Assembly: GCA_903829075.1 (NCBI GenBank)
Contig: CAIKOH010000039.1
Span: 1-45,860, forward strand
Reading direction: 5' to 3'
From: Candidatus Uhrbacteria bacterium
GTDB taxonomy: Bacteria > Patescibacteriota > Patescibacteriia > 2-12-FULL-60-25
Length of the DNA stretch: 45,860 bases
The notes under the pieces are model-generated. The model was not told the DNA's origin, ran no database searches, and worked only from the letters and a program-made list of their open reading frames with translations. The position numbers and the translations under genes were made by a program. Shown in pieces: positions 9,624 through 17,438 of this stretch (positions within the stretch are counted from its first letter, which is position 1; each line of letters opens with the position of its first letter).

Positions 9624-11678
9624 TTACGCGGCGTTTTTAAGAGGAGATGCAAAGCCGGACGAGGTCTTCCGAGTTATCGGAACGACATTGTCATGAGAGC
9701 TGCTCGCCGCGCGTTGCGCAAGACGATTATAATACGCCACGGCAACGAGGCGGACACGATACTGATCGGCAGGACTCATCTGATTAAATTCTGCGTTACG
9801 ATCCGCCGGTGACATGTTCAATCGATCATCGAAAAATTTCTGCCAAGCAGGGTTCTGATCAAGCGCCTGTTCGGCTTGCGCTTGAATCTCCATCTGAACT
9901 CTTGCCGACGCTTCATTTCCCATCGCGCGCAGCACATTTCCTGCTGCGTTGTAAGCAAGACGCGCCTGAAGAAGAGCTCCGTTGACCTGAGCAACGGCCT
10001 GATCGAGCCCATTTCCAATTTCACGCGCCACCTCTCCGATCTTATCAGCGACCTCGTTTGCTTTTTCTCCCACAAATTTTCCTGCTCTCACAACCTCAGA
10101 TCGTTCAAAATTTGTTTCTATATCACGCTTCCCCCAATTATATGTTGCTTCCCCAGCTTTATATGCCCCATAAAAAGGCAATACAGCAACGCCTACGGCA
10201 ACCTTTCCCGCTTCCACAGCCCCTCGTCCGACAGCCTTCGCACCCTTCATGGTCACGGATTTGTCCATGTCTAACGCATCTTCACGCGCCCAACGACCCG
10301 TCTCTCGAGCGCCGCGTACACCTAGTCCAAGGGTACTATCAACAACCGAACCAATTTTCTTCGCCACCGGACCAGCCAACTGACCAATTTTACTCAAACT
10401 GTTCTTAAAGAAATCCCACGCCCCTTTGCGAAACTCACGACCAATCTGCTCATTCTTTCCCATGGGTTTTTCAAACATAGCTGAAGATGAAGAATTATCT
10501 TGATCAGGTATAAACGCCTTCTCGTCGACGATGACACTTGCTTCCTGCGCTTGCGGAACAACGAGCTCTGAAGCTGCTGCACTATTTTCAGAAATCTGTG
10601 CTGCTGATTGAGACGATTCGATGGATGATGCTCCTGGCGTTTTAGAGGCGGCCTCACTCGCCACTCGTTCTGCCTCCATGGCAAACAATTCCTTTAACGA
10701 TTCAGCGACCTCATCTCCCGTAGCAAACTCCTTTGTCTGCGGCTCTTCATCACTTTCCTCAACAAGATGTGTGAGATCTTCAGCAGACTCCCTCTCGGCA
10801 TGCTCTTTCGCTTGTGCGGCTCCACCCTCTCCTTCAGCATCTACGGTATCATCGCTATTATCAATATCATCCGGAATCTCAAACACCTTATTCACATGAG
10901 ACGTCTCTCCTTTATTCCGCACAAAGGAGGCCACATCAATCCTCGGTGGCAGAACCGGTTCGTTTCGAACAAATTTCGATGCATCCACGCGCGGAGGCTG
11001 CTGAGTCTCATCTTGCGCCATCGCTACACCCTCCACAGCCGAGCGTTCAAGCGGCGACATCTCCGATACCGGTCCCTGAACCTCTTTCCTTCCTGAATCC
11101 ACGTCCTTTATCGCCCCCTCTGTCTTTGTAGCATCCGTTACCCCAATCACCTCATGCGCCGCAAGCATCTGCTCATCAAGCTTATCTAATTGGGCCTGAA
11201 TCGCGTCCTTTTCTGCAGGGGTTTTTGCTCTTGAGAGCTGCTCCGCAAGGACCTGTTGCTGATCACCTAGCGCATCTAAGGATTCTTGCGCACGTGTACT
11301 TGGAACATCGCTCGTACCGATCACCTCATGTGCCGCACCCATCGGCTCATCAAGCCTATCGAGCTGTGCGTTAATCGCGTCCTTTTCCGCAGGCGTCTTT
11401 GCTTTTGAGAGCTGCTCAGAAAGTGCGCGCTGTTGATCGCCCAAGGCGTCCAAAGACGCCTGCACCGTTTGATGCGTGTTCTTTTCTGCGGGAGATGTGG
11501 GCGCATCAAGCAGAGACTTGAGCCTCATTACCTCTGTTGCATCAACACTCGAACCACCTCCCGTCGCGGGTTTTACCTCGCGCGTCTCATCGTCTTCCTG
11601 TCTGCTCGCTTCGTGCAGCCGATCGGACACTCTGCTCGCAAACTCTTCAGCCGATGATCCTTCAGGTCCTCTATCCAT
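9624..11678 (-). CDS. Large repeat-bearing hydrophilic protein of unknown function
   Basis: A 684-residue protein. The ATG at 11678 is used because a terminator (11734-11759) lies just upstream, which excludes the longer reading from 11765. The N-terminal third is low-complexity and charged. It holds two near-identical ~57-residue units, each with SLDALGDQQ, EQLSKAKTPAEKDAI (or SRAKTPAEKDAI), QLDRLDE or QLDKLDE, and AAHEVIG. Then come two short FVRN units (DASKFVRNEP, DVASFVRNKG). The C-terminal third is helical and Ala/Gly-rich (KIGQLAGPVAKKIGSVVD, GAYKAGEATYNWGKRD) and ends with a doubled MSPAD motif. There is no clear membrane span or signal peptide. It may be a structural or cell-surface-associated protein, but the function is unknown. 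Confidence 0.75.
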   Translation of the reverse strand: MDRGPEGSSAEEFASRVSDRLHEASRQEDDETREVKPATGGGSSVDATEVMRLKSLLDAPTSPAEKNTHQTVQASLDALGDQQRALSEQLSKAKTPAEKDAINAQLDRLDEPMGAAHEVIGTSDVPSTRAQESLDALGDQQQVLAEQLSRAKTPAEKDAIQAQLDKLDEQMLAAHEVIGVTDATKTEGAIKDVDSGRKEVQGPVSEMSPLERSAVEGVAMAQDETQQPPRVDASKFVRNEPVLPPRIDVASFVRNKGETSHVNKVFEIPDDIDNSDDTVDAEGEGGAAQAKEHAERESAEDLTHLVEESDEEPQTKEFATGDEVAESLKELFAMEAERVASEAASKTPGASSIESSQSAAQISENSAAASELVVPQAQEASVIVDEKAFIPDQDNSSSSAMFEKPMGKNEQIGREFRKGAWDFFKNSLSKIGQLAGPVAKKIGSVVDSTLGLGVRGARETGRWAREDALDMDKSVTMKGAKAVGRGAVEAGKVAVGVAVLPFYGAYKAGEATYNWGKRDIETNFERSEVVRAGKFVGEKANEVADKIGEVAREIGNGLDQAVAQVNGALLQARLAYNAAGNVLRAMGNEASARVQMEIQAQAEQALDQNPAWQKFFDDRLNMSPADRNAEFNQMSPADQYRVRLVAVAYYNRLAQRAASSSHDNVVPITRKTSSGFASPLKNAA
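11160..11470 (-). repeat. Two tandem ~57-codon repeats inside the 684-residue protein gene
   Basis: The segments around 11160-11290 and 11320-11460 encode nearly the same helical unit, differing mainly by conservative changes (Ser/Arg, Asn/Gln, Arg/Lys). The DNA similarity shows a fairly recent internal duplication. Confidence 0.75.
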
Positions 11679-11733
11679 ACAAGAAAAATTAGATATTACA
11701 AAACATAGTCTCGCACGTGAACAACGCTCAGAC

Positions 11734-11759
11734 AAAAACACCCTGTCAAGACAGGGTGT
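11734..11759 (-). terminator. Terminator after the SurA-like gene
   Basis: A perfect 10-bp stem (ACACCCTGTC/GACAGGGTGT) with a 2-nt loop, followed on the minus strand by TTTTT. It ends the pgsA-mur-PH-ftsB-surA run. Confidence 0.85.
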
Positions 11760-11781
11760 GGACAAACGTCTGTATCACGAC

Positions 11782-12408
11782 TTAAAACTTCAAATACATT
11801 TTTACATTCGGAGCTTTTAAGCGCGTGGCAAGTTGGCTGTCGAAGGCAGCCTGATCTTTTGCGGTAGGCACAAGATGTTGACGCAACACCTCTTCAAGCA
11901 ACGCTGGACGAACCACATAATCTTTAAACTGCTGCTCATTCCATCCAAAACTCTGATTCAAAAATACATCTACTTCGCCCGGTGTCGTCGAAGTTCCTGC
12001 GTGTTGCATGAGCTGGTTGAACGCGTTATCCACATCCAATGTTGAAACGGAAATCTTTTGCTCATTCGCCCATTGGCCCACAGCATCCGCACGAATCAAA
12101 CGATCAAGCACATCCTGTTTTTGCTGCGAACCAGGAACCGTCGGCAAATTTGAACCCTGCGCGGCAGGACTGGCCAAAAAAATACGCTCCGCTTTTAGCT
12201 GCGTGATGTAATCCGCATACGAAATTCGTTGCGACCCAACGGACGCAACCGGGAGATGCAAAAACGTGGCACCCGCCATGATGAATGGCGCTTCAGATTG
12301 CTGTCGGTAGGTTCCATAGAGGATCGTTGCCGCGATCGCACAGACCAAAAACGCGATCGCACATCCGCCAACCAACAGACCCATGCGTTGAGATAATCCT
12401 AGTTTCAT
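11782..12408 (-). CDS. Membrane-anchored SurA N-terminal-like protein without PPIase domain
   Basis: A 208-residue protein. The ATG at 12408 overlaps the upstream ftsB-like stop as ATGA, which fixes the start. One membrane segment covers about residues 9-31 (MGLLVGGCAIAFLVCAIAATIL). The outer part resembles the SurA/PrsA N-terminal chaperone domain: VGSQRISYADYITQLKAER, then KQDVLDRLIRADAVGQWANE, the helical DVDNAFNQLM, and EQQFKDYVVRPALLEEVLRQ. In the family a parvulin PPIase domain normally follows, but here the protein ends about 30 residues later, so only the chaperone-like domain remains. It probably helps exported proteins fold or be retained outside the membrane. Confidence 0.75.
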   Translation of the reverse strand: MKLGLSQRMGLLVGGCAIAFLVCAIAATILYGTYRQQSEAPFIMAGATFLHLPVASVGSQRISYADYITQLKAERIFLASPAAQGSNLPTVPGSQQKQDVLDRLIRADAVGQWANEQKISVSTLDVDNAFNQLMQHAGTSTTPGEVDVFLNQSFGWNEQQFKDYVVRPALLEEVLRQHLVPTAKDQAAFDSQLATRLKAPNVKMYLKF

Positions 12409-12815
12409 AGTGAGATACCAAAGAAATAAGCAAACCACTTACGTGGGTTTGAAGCAGAAGATTCGGACAGGTCCGGACTCGCGAGATTCACCGTAGAGGA
12501 GCTCAACGCCTGAGGATCAACGACCACCACACGCTCGTTTGGTTTACGCAGATCTAACCGTTCACGCGCCTCTCGGTCAATCACCTCTGGAGAATTTAAT
12601 TGTTGGATGAGATTCGCGAGCTCGGCGCGACGCCCCTCCAACGCATTGGCCTCGGCTCGCATGGTATCAATTTCTTGATCCACTTTCCAGCCCTGATACG
12701 TTTCGCGGATGGTAGATACACCAACGAGCAACAGGATCGCGACGTTGAGACATAAAATAAATGACCAACGCACAACGGTGCGCCCTGCTGAACCGGCCCG
12801 CGACACATGAGACAT
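12405..12815 (-). CDS. FtsB/DivIC-family septum formation initiator
   Basis: A 136-residue bitopic protein of the divisome. The short cytoplasmic N-terminus is followed by a membrane segment (about 16-37, WSFILCLNVAILLLVGVS), then a coiled coil (about 45-78, IDTMRAEANALEGRRAELAN) and the diagnostic DREARERLDLRKPNERVVVV. In the family, FtsB/DivIC bridges FtsL and FtsQ and regulates septal peptidoglycan synthesis. The C-terminal ~35 residues are a Ser/Ala-rich tail ending in a hydrophobic patch. It overlaps the SurA-like gene by ATGA and follows the PH-domain gene. Confidence 0.9.
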   Translation of the reverse strand: MSHVSRAGSAGRTVVRWSFILCLNVAILLLVGVSTIRETYQGWKVDQEIDTMRAEANALEGRRAELANLIQQLNSPEVIDREARERLDLRKPNERVVVVDPQALSSSTVNLASPDLSESSASNPRKWFAYFFGISL

Positions 12816-12841
12816 GATGACGCAAGAAGGATAGCAGAAAA

Positions 12842-13321
12842 TCAGGAAGTTCGCATCAAACCTCGAACACGTTCAGGTTGCGGGATGTTCCAGGCGGTAA
12901 TTGAGGAAGCGACACCGGATCCACGTACATGCAAGGATCCCACGCGGAACATACGTTGAAAAAATCCGTGTGTTTCTGTTTTCACATCCTGCACAGAAAC
13001 CAACAACATCTCGAGCACGACCCGCGTCCAAATCTCACGCTGCTCAACAAACACCAGTCGCTGCGTGGTCACGATCAAGACATTCGCATCCCATAAAAGT
13101 ATCGCGCGATATGCGTACGCGATCCCAAACAGGACGCTTAAAAAAAACGCACTCCATCCCATCAGCCCAAGATGCGTTAAGGAAAAAACAAAGAAAAATG
13201 GGGACGCGATACACGCTCCCGCAAACGTGAGTCGGGGAACCATTCCGAACAGGGACTGACGGATCAACGCACGCACCTGTTCTTGCGGTTGTAATTGGAT
13301 GACGTCGGAGACTTGAAACAT
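12842..13321 (-). CDS. Membrane protein with bacterial PH-like domain
   Basis: A 159-residue protein. Two membrane segments (about residues 28-50 and 55-77) lie before a bacterial PH-type beta domain. The YvbT/YdbS-like signature is LIVTTQRLVFVEQREIWTR, followed by a linker strand with VQDVKTET and then GSLHVRGSGVASSITAWNIP. PH-domain membrane proteins of this kind are common in CPR and Actinobacteria, and their ligand is unknown. It sits between the mur ligase and ftsB genes, so an envelope role is likely by position. Confidence 0.8.
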   Translation of the reverse strand: MFQVSDVIQLQPQEQVRALIRQSLFGMVPRLTFAGACIASPFFFVFSLTHLGLMGWSAFFLSVLFGIAYAYRAILLWDANVLIVTTQRLVFVEQREIWTRVVLEMLLVSVQDVKTETHGFFQRMFRVGSLHVRGSGVASSITAWNIPQPERVRGLMRTS

Positions 13322-13342
13322 AGGTTATCCTGGTAGCAGAAT

Positions 13343-14680
13343 TCATTTTTTCATCACGGGAGACTCATCATGCTTTTTCAGAGCCGCCTGAATAGCCTGT
13401 TTCGCCGTCTCCACCTCGTTCCAAGAAAGTTTTTTGCCTTCCGCGAGACACATCCAGGCCTCAGCGCCCTTTCCTGTCATAAGGACCACATCTCCCGGTT
13501 GCGCGTAATTCATGGCCATGAAAATCGCCTCTCGACGATCTTCGATTTCAAACAGATTCTCCCCATCTCGCTTCCCGACCTCACGTGCACCCGCTGCGAC
13601 CTGATCCATGATCACACGTGGATCATCATCATACGGATCTTCGTTGGTAACAATGACGACATCCGCGACACGTCCTGCCATCCGTCCAAGGATGGGACGT
13701 CGCGCCAGGTCGCGTCCACCGCCACAAGAACCAAGCACATGAATCAAACGTGCGTGCGGCATCACGGTGACAACCTCGTACAACCGCCGCAACGATTCAG
13801 GATCAGGCGCATAATCAACGATCACCGTCCATGTCTGTCCAACGTCCACTCGTTCAAAACGCCCTGGCACCAAAGTAACCGCTTCTACACCCTTAATCGC
13901 CTTGCCGACGTCGCATCCGAGTGATTGAACCGTCGCCAAAGCTGCCAACGTGTTCTCGATGTTGTAGACGCCGGGCAATTGTAATTCGACCGATTGTCCC
14001 TTTACTCGGAATTGTGCGCCACGATCTGACCAGTGCGCTTCCTGCGCCTGAACATCGCTCGGCGCTTGAATCGAATAACGCGTAACCTGATCAAACCCAG
14101 AAACCCCACCGTAATACTCCCCATAGGGGCTATCAGCATTTACCACTGCGAGGCGCGGAACGATTTTTCCATGTACGATTTTTTGTGGACGCGTCGCGAC
14201 ATGTTCAAATAATAAACGCTTGGCTCGCTGATACGCTTCAAACCCTCCATGCGCTTCAATATGTTCAGGTGTAAGATTGGTAAACACGGCTACGTCATAG
14301 GCGATCCCTGCATGACGATGCTGAACTAACCCTTGCGAAGAGGTCTCGATCACCGCATAACGACATCCCGCCTGAACCATACGCCGCAACATACGCTGAA
14401 GAAAAAAACGCCCGGGCATGGTCATTTTCGTGTCGTTGATCCATTCACGATCTGCAATTTTCAACACAGCCGTGCTCGTGCAGCCAACACGTTCGCCACA
14501 AGCCTCAAGCGCACGCGCAAGCAAATATGCAGTCGTGGTTTTCCCATTTGTTCCGGTTACGCCGATCACAATTAACTTGCGCGAAGGATATCCGTACGTG
14601 AACGCGGCAAGATGCGCCAACATCACATGGTAAACGTTCAACCAGTTCGCGGGCACATACGTTTTTAAGCGATGTAACAT
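13343..14680 (-). CDS. murE: MurE-like UDP-MurNAc-tripeptide ligase lacking the N-terminal domain
   Basis: A Mur ligase, 445 residues, adding the third stem-peptide residue in cytoplasmic peptidoglycan synthesis. The ATP-binding loop VIGVTGTNGKTTTAYLLARA is at about 38-57. TSSQGLVQHR and FTNLTPEHIEAHG are typical of MurE, as are GVYNIENTLAALA and VPGRFERVDVGQTWTVIVDYA. The C-terminal domain has HVLGSCGGGRD and MTGKGAEAW. MurE enzymes usually have ~90 residues of UDP-binding domain before the P-loop, and here only ~37 residues precede it. The amino-acid selecting DNPR-type motif reads NEDPYDDDP, so the identity of the third residue (DAP, Lys or other) is unclear. It follows the pgsA-like gene by 15 nt. 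Confidence 0.85.
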   Translation of the reverse strand: MLHRLKTYVPANWLNVYHVMLAHLAAFTYGYPSRKLIVIGVTGTNGKTTTAYLLARALEACGERVGCTSTAVLKIADREWINDTKMTMPGRFFLQRMLRRMVQAGCRYAVIETSSQGLVQHRHAGIAYDVAVFTNLTPEHIEAHGGFEAYQRAKRLLFEHVATRPQKIVHGKIVPRLAVVNADSPYGEYYGGVSGFDQVTRYSIQAPSDVQAQEAHWSDRGAQFRVKGQSVELQLPGVYNIENTLAALATVQSLGCDVGKAIKGVEAVTLVPGRFERVDVGQTWTVIVDYAPDPESLRRLYEVVTVMPHARLIHVLGSCGGGRDLARRPILGRMAGRVADVVIVTNEDPYDDDPRVIMDQVAAGAREVGKRDGENLFEIEDRREAIFMAMNYAQPGDVVLMTGKGAEAWMCLAEGKKLSWNEVETAKQAIQAALKKHDESPVMKK

Positions 14681-14695
14681 GAGAAATAACTTGGT

Positions 14696-15283
14696 CTATA
14701 AACCGTAGGTTAACAAAGAAATCATGGCGAACACAATGGCGACGATAAAGATCCCCGAAGCGATCGTCGTAGCGAGCGGCCATCCAAACACCTCAGAGGC
14801 GAGCAGTAACCCGACACCAATCACCTGAAACAACATCTTCAACTTTCCATATTCATTCGCGGAAGACATGCGCCCCTTACGATGACGAATGTACGCAGCA
14901 CCAATGATCAGCAGTTCAAGAAAAATGACAAAAAATGTCAACCACCAAGATAGCACGCGTGTCACAAACACTAACAACACGGAGCTGATCAACAACTTAT
15001 CCGCAATGGGATCGGCAACCGTGCCCCACATCGTGATCTGCAGACGCACGCGCGCCAACGATCCGTCCAGCGCGTCCGTCAATGCCGCCAACAAAAACAG
15101 GATAAACGCCAGCATCCATGACTGAATCCAGATCGCCCACAGCACGAATGGAACCATCAAAAAACGCAAAATCGTGATGTGATTCGGATGAATCCAGGCG
15201 GGAATGAAACGGATTCCCATCTTTTCCAGCACGCGATCATGTGCGTACAACTGAACCGTGTCATTTGTCATCAACATAAGCAT
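14696..15283 (-). CDS. pgsA: CDP-alcohol phosphatidyltransferase (PgsA-like)
   Basis: An integral membrane enzyme, 195 residues from the ATG at 15283, that joins a CDP-linked lipid to an alcohol. The family signature is complete: D-x2-D-G-x2-A-R-x8-G-x3-D-x3-D, read as DALDGSLAR (70-78) and GTVADPIAD (87-95). About five hydrophobic spans are present. PgsA (phosphatidylglycerophosphate synthase) is the best match in size and pattern, but related enzymes with other alcohols cannot be excluded. A TACTGT -10 box about 11 nt before the ATG argues against the upstream TTG at 15304. It heads the envelope operon. Confidence 0.85.
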   Translation of the reverse strand: MLMLMTNDTVQLYAHDRVLEKMGIRFIPAWIHPNHITILRFLMVPFVLWAIWIQSWMLAFILFLLAALTDALDGSLARVRLQITMWGTVADPIADKLLISSVLLVFVTRVLSWWLTFFVIFLELLIIGAAYIRHRKGRMSSANEYGKLKMLFQVIGVGLLLASEVFGWPLATTIASGIFIVAIVFAMISLLTYGL

Positions 15284-15367
15284 CCCTTCGAGAAACAGTA
15301 GCAAATCCGGCCAAGATATTCAACCGGATTAGACGTTTCTTAAACGCGCACGCTACTATCCTGACAT

Positions 15368-17407
15368 CTGCCCCTCTGGATCAATACCCTGGCCGCATTC
15401 GGACTTACGCTCTACGCAGCCGTCCGAAGTCGACAGCTTTTTCCTGAAGACTCCCGTTGGACCGGAGGCTCTCTTGGAATTCTGACCAGCCTCAGCCTCC
15501 ACGCATGTGCACAAACTGCTTGGTATTACGTATTTGGAACAAATGGAACCACAAGCGAACTTGTTGCTACTGCATTCGTTATTTTGACAATAGAAGCGTG
15601 TATACGATCCCTCCCTTCCATCATCCTGATGAAAATCAGGACCAAACCTCGATCAACCGAGCGAACGATCGACTCATCTGAATCCGATCTTCATCAAGAT
15701 CGTACAGTCCGCGCGATCCATCTCGCCCTACTCATCACAACAGCAATTGGCACACTCTTTGTCTTACATCTCGCACGACACGTTGCGACCTCTGAGGCGA
15801 TTGTAACGCCTTGGCCACTGCTTCCGCATGGAATCCTTGGAGCAATCATCGCGCTATTCCTGTGTACCCTCCTCCTCGTATTCACGCGCGCGCCCTCTTT
15901 TATTCTCGCCATCTCAACGGCGTTAAGCGTCGCAAGTATCACCACCGTTGTTCCGCTGATCTATAGGCTTGGCGTAGGCTTTGATGGTTTTCTACATCGT
16001 GCAAGCGAACAGCTGCTCCTGACAAGCGGCGCGCTTCATCCGAAACCACCGTACTACATCGGACAGTACGTATTTGTTGATTGGTTGGTTCGCGCGTGGC
16101 ATATCCCCTTGTTTTGGGCGGACACGCTTCTCGTACCGCTTTCTGCCGCCCTTCTCCCGTGCGTATTCGCGCTTATTCCTGGGTCGACACGTTGGAAAAT
16201 TCCGGTGTTCGCTCTTCTTCTACCGCTCAGCGTATTCATCGCTTCTACACCCCAATCATTTGGATACATTCTTGGTCTGTGCGCAGTCATACTTGCTATT
16301 GCGGCACAGACTCGCCGCATCCATCCGCTCTGCGTCTGGAGCTGTGCAGCATGGTCACTCGCCATTCACCCACTCGCAGGACTCCCCTTTCTCGGTTGTG
16401 TCATCAGCTTAGAAGCATTGCAACGCACAAACGACTGGCGACATTGGTCCGTCCTCTCGTCCATCTTTGCAACCGCGTGCAGTATCCCTGCTGCGTTCGT
16501 CCTGTTTGGATTACAGGCGCCTGGACGACTCGTCTGGCATCTTGACCATTGGCTTCAACCAGACACCTGGAACATCTCGCTCTTCACCTGGCAACCGCCC
16601 GCTTCAGTAACCTCGATTTGGACGGACTGGACACAACTCCTGATCTTTATTTTTCCGCTTGTTTTGATCCTGTTGAGCATTATCGCTATCTGGAAAGACG
16701 CGAGATGCCGTCAAACCTGGATTCTGATCACACTCACTGCCGCCGGACTCGTACTTGCCGCTGAAATATTAGCTATCAGTTGCGACTTTCCTTTTCTTAT
16801 CAGCTATGAACGCGGCGATTATCTGAACCGCTTTCTGTTAATCGCAGCGCTCCTACTCGTTCTTCCGGCTTGCGAAGGCCTTGGAAGGATCGTGAACGCG
16901 TGTTTAAAACGTGATGCATGGTCAATCATGGCCTTTCTCTTTCTTCTTGGAGGAGCTCAAGCTGCGCACGCCTACGTCAGCCTGCCGTATCATGATGAGG
17001 CGCATGCGGAACACGGATGGAGCGTGAGCGCGGCAGACGTCGAAGCCGCACGTTGGATCAATCAGAATGCACACGGACAACCCTATACCGTTCTCGCCAA
17101 TCAAAGCGTGAGCGCAGCGGCCATTTCTCTGTATGGATTTCAACGCTACGCCGGAGATGTTTTCTACTATCCTGTGCCAACTGGTGGCCCACTTTATCAA
17201 TTATTTTTACGTGTGGTGGGCGATGATGGTTCACGTAAAACCATCTGCCAAGCCGCGACTCTTGGTCAATCCTCCTCAGTCTACGTCGTGATCGACGCCT
17301 ATTGGTGGCAGGCAAAAACCGTCAACGCGGAACTCGCATCCATCGCCGACGCCACACAACGCATTCAACAGGGGAAGGACATCATCTATCGATTCACATG
17401 TCCTTAA
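15368..17407 (+). CDS. Polytopic membrane protein, possible GT-C glycosyltransferase
   Basis: A ~679-residue protein with some twelve or more hydrophobic spans. The coding signal clearly extends upstream of the TTG at 15584: the same frame reads LWINTLAAFGLTLYAAV from about 15374 and stays open to a TGA at 15362. The only usable codon near that end is CTG at 15368, so the start is uncertain. A TACTAT -10 box lies about 8-10 nt upstream. The region after about residue 500 is soluble and extracellular (GWSVSAADVEAARWINQNA, QRYAGDVFYYPVP). The general plan recalls GT-C lipid-sugar-dependent glycosyltransferases, but I see no definite catalytic Asp motif. It is divergent from pgsA. Confidence 0.6.
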   Translation: MPLWINTLAAFGLTLYAAVRSRQLFPEDSRWTGGSLGILTSLSLHACAQTAWYYVFGTNGTTSELVATAFVILTIEACIRSLPSIILMKIRTKPRSTERTIDSSESDLHQDRTVRAIHLALLITTAIGTLFVLHLARHVATSEAIVTPWPLLPHGILGAIIALFLCTLLLVFTRAPSFILAISTALSVASITTVVPLIYRLGVGFDGFLHRASEQLLLTSGALHPKPPYYIGQYVFVDWLVRAWHIPLFWADTLLVPLSAALLPCVFALIPGSTRWKIPVFALLLPLSVFIASTPQSFGYILGLCAVILAIAAQTRRIHPLCVWSCAAWSLAIHPLAGLPFLGCVISLEALQRTNDWRHWSVLSSIFATACSIPAAFVLFGLQAPGRLVWHLDHWLQPDTWNISLFTWQPPASVTSIWTDWTQLLIFIFPLVLILLSIIAIWKDARCRQTWILITLTAAGLVLAAEILAISCDFPFLISYERGDYLNRFLLIAALLLVLPACEGLGRIVNACLKRDAWSIMAFLFLLGGAQAAHAYVSLPYHDEAHAEHGWSVSAADVEAARWINQNAHGQPYTVLANQSVSAAAISLYGFQRYAGDVFYYPVPTGGPLYQLFLRVVGDDGSRKTICQAATLGQSSSVYVVIDAYWWQAKTVNAELASIADATQRIQQGKDIIYRFTCP

Positions 17408-17438
17408 CAATAGCCGTGTGATACGATGTCTTCCATCT

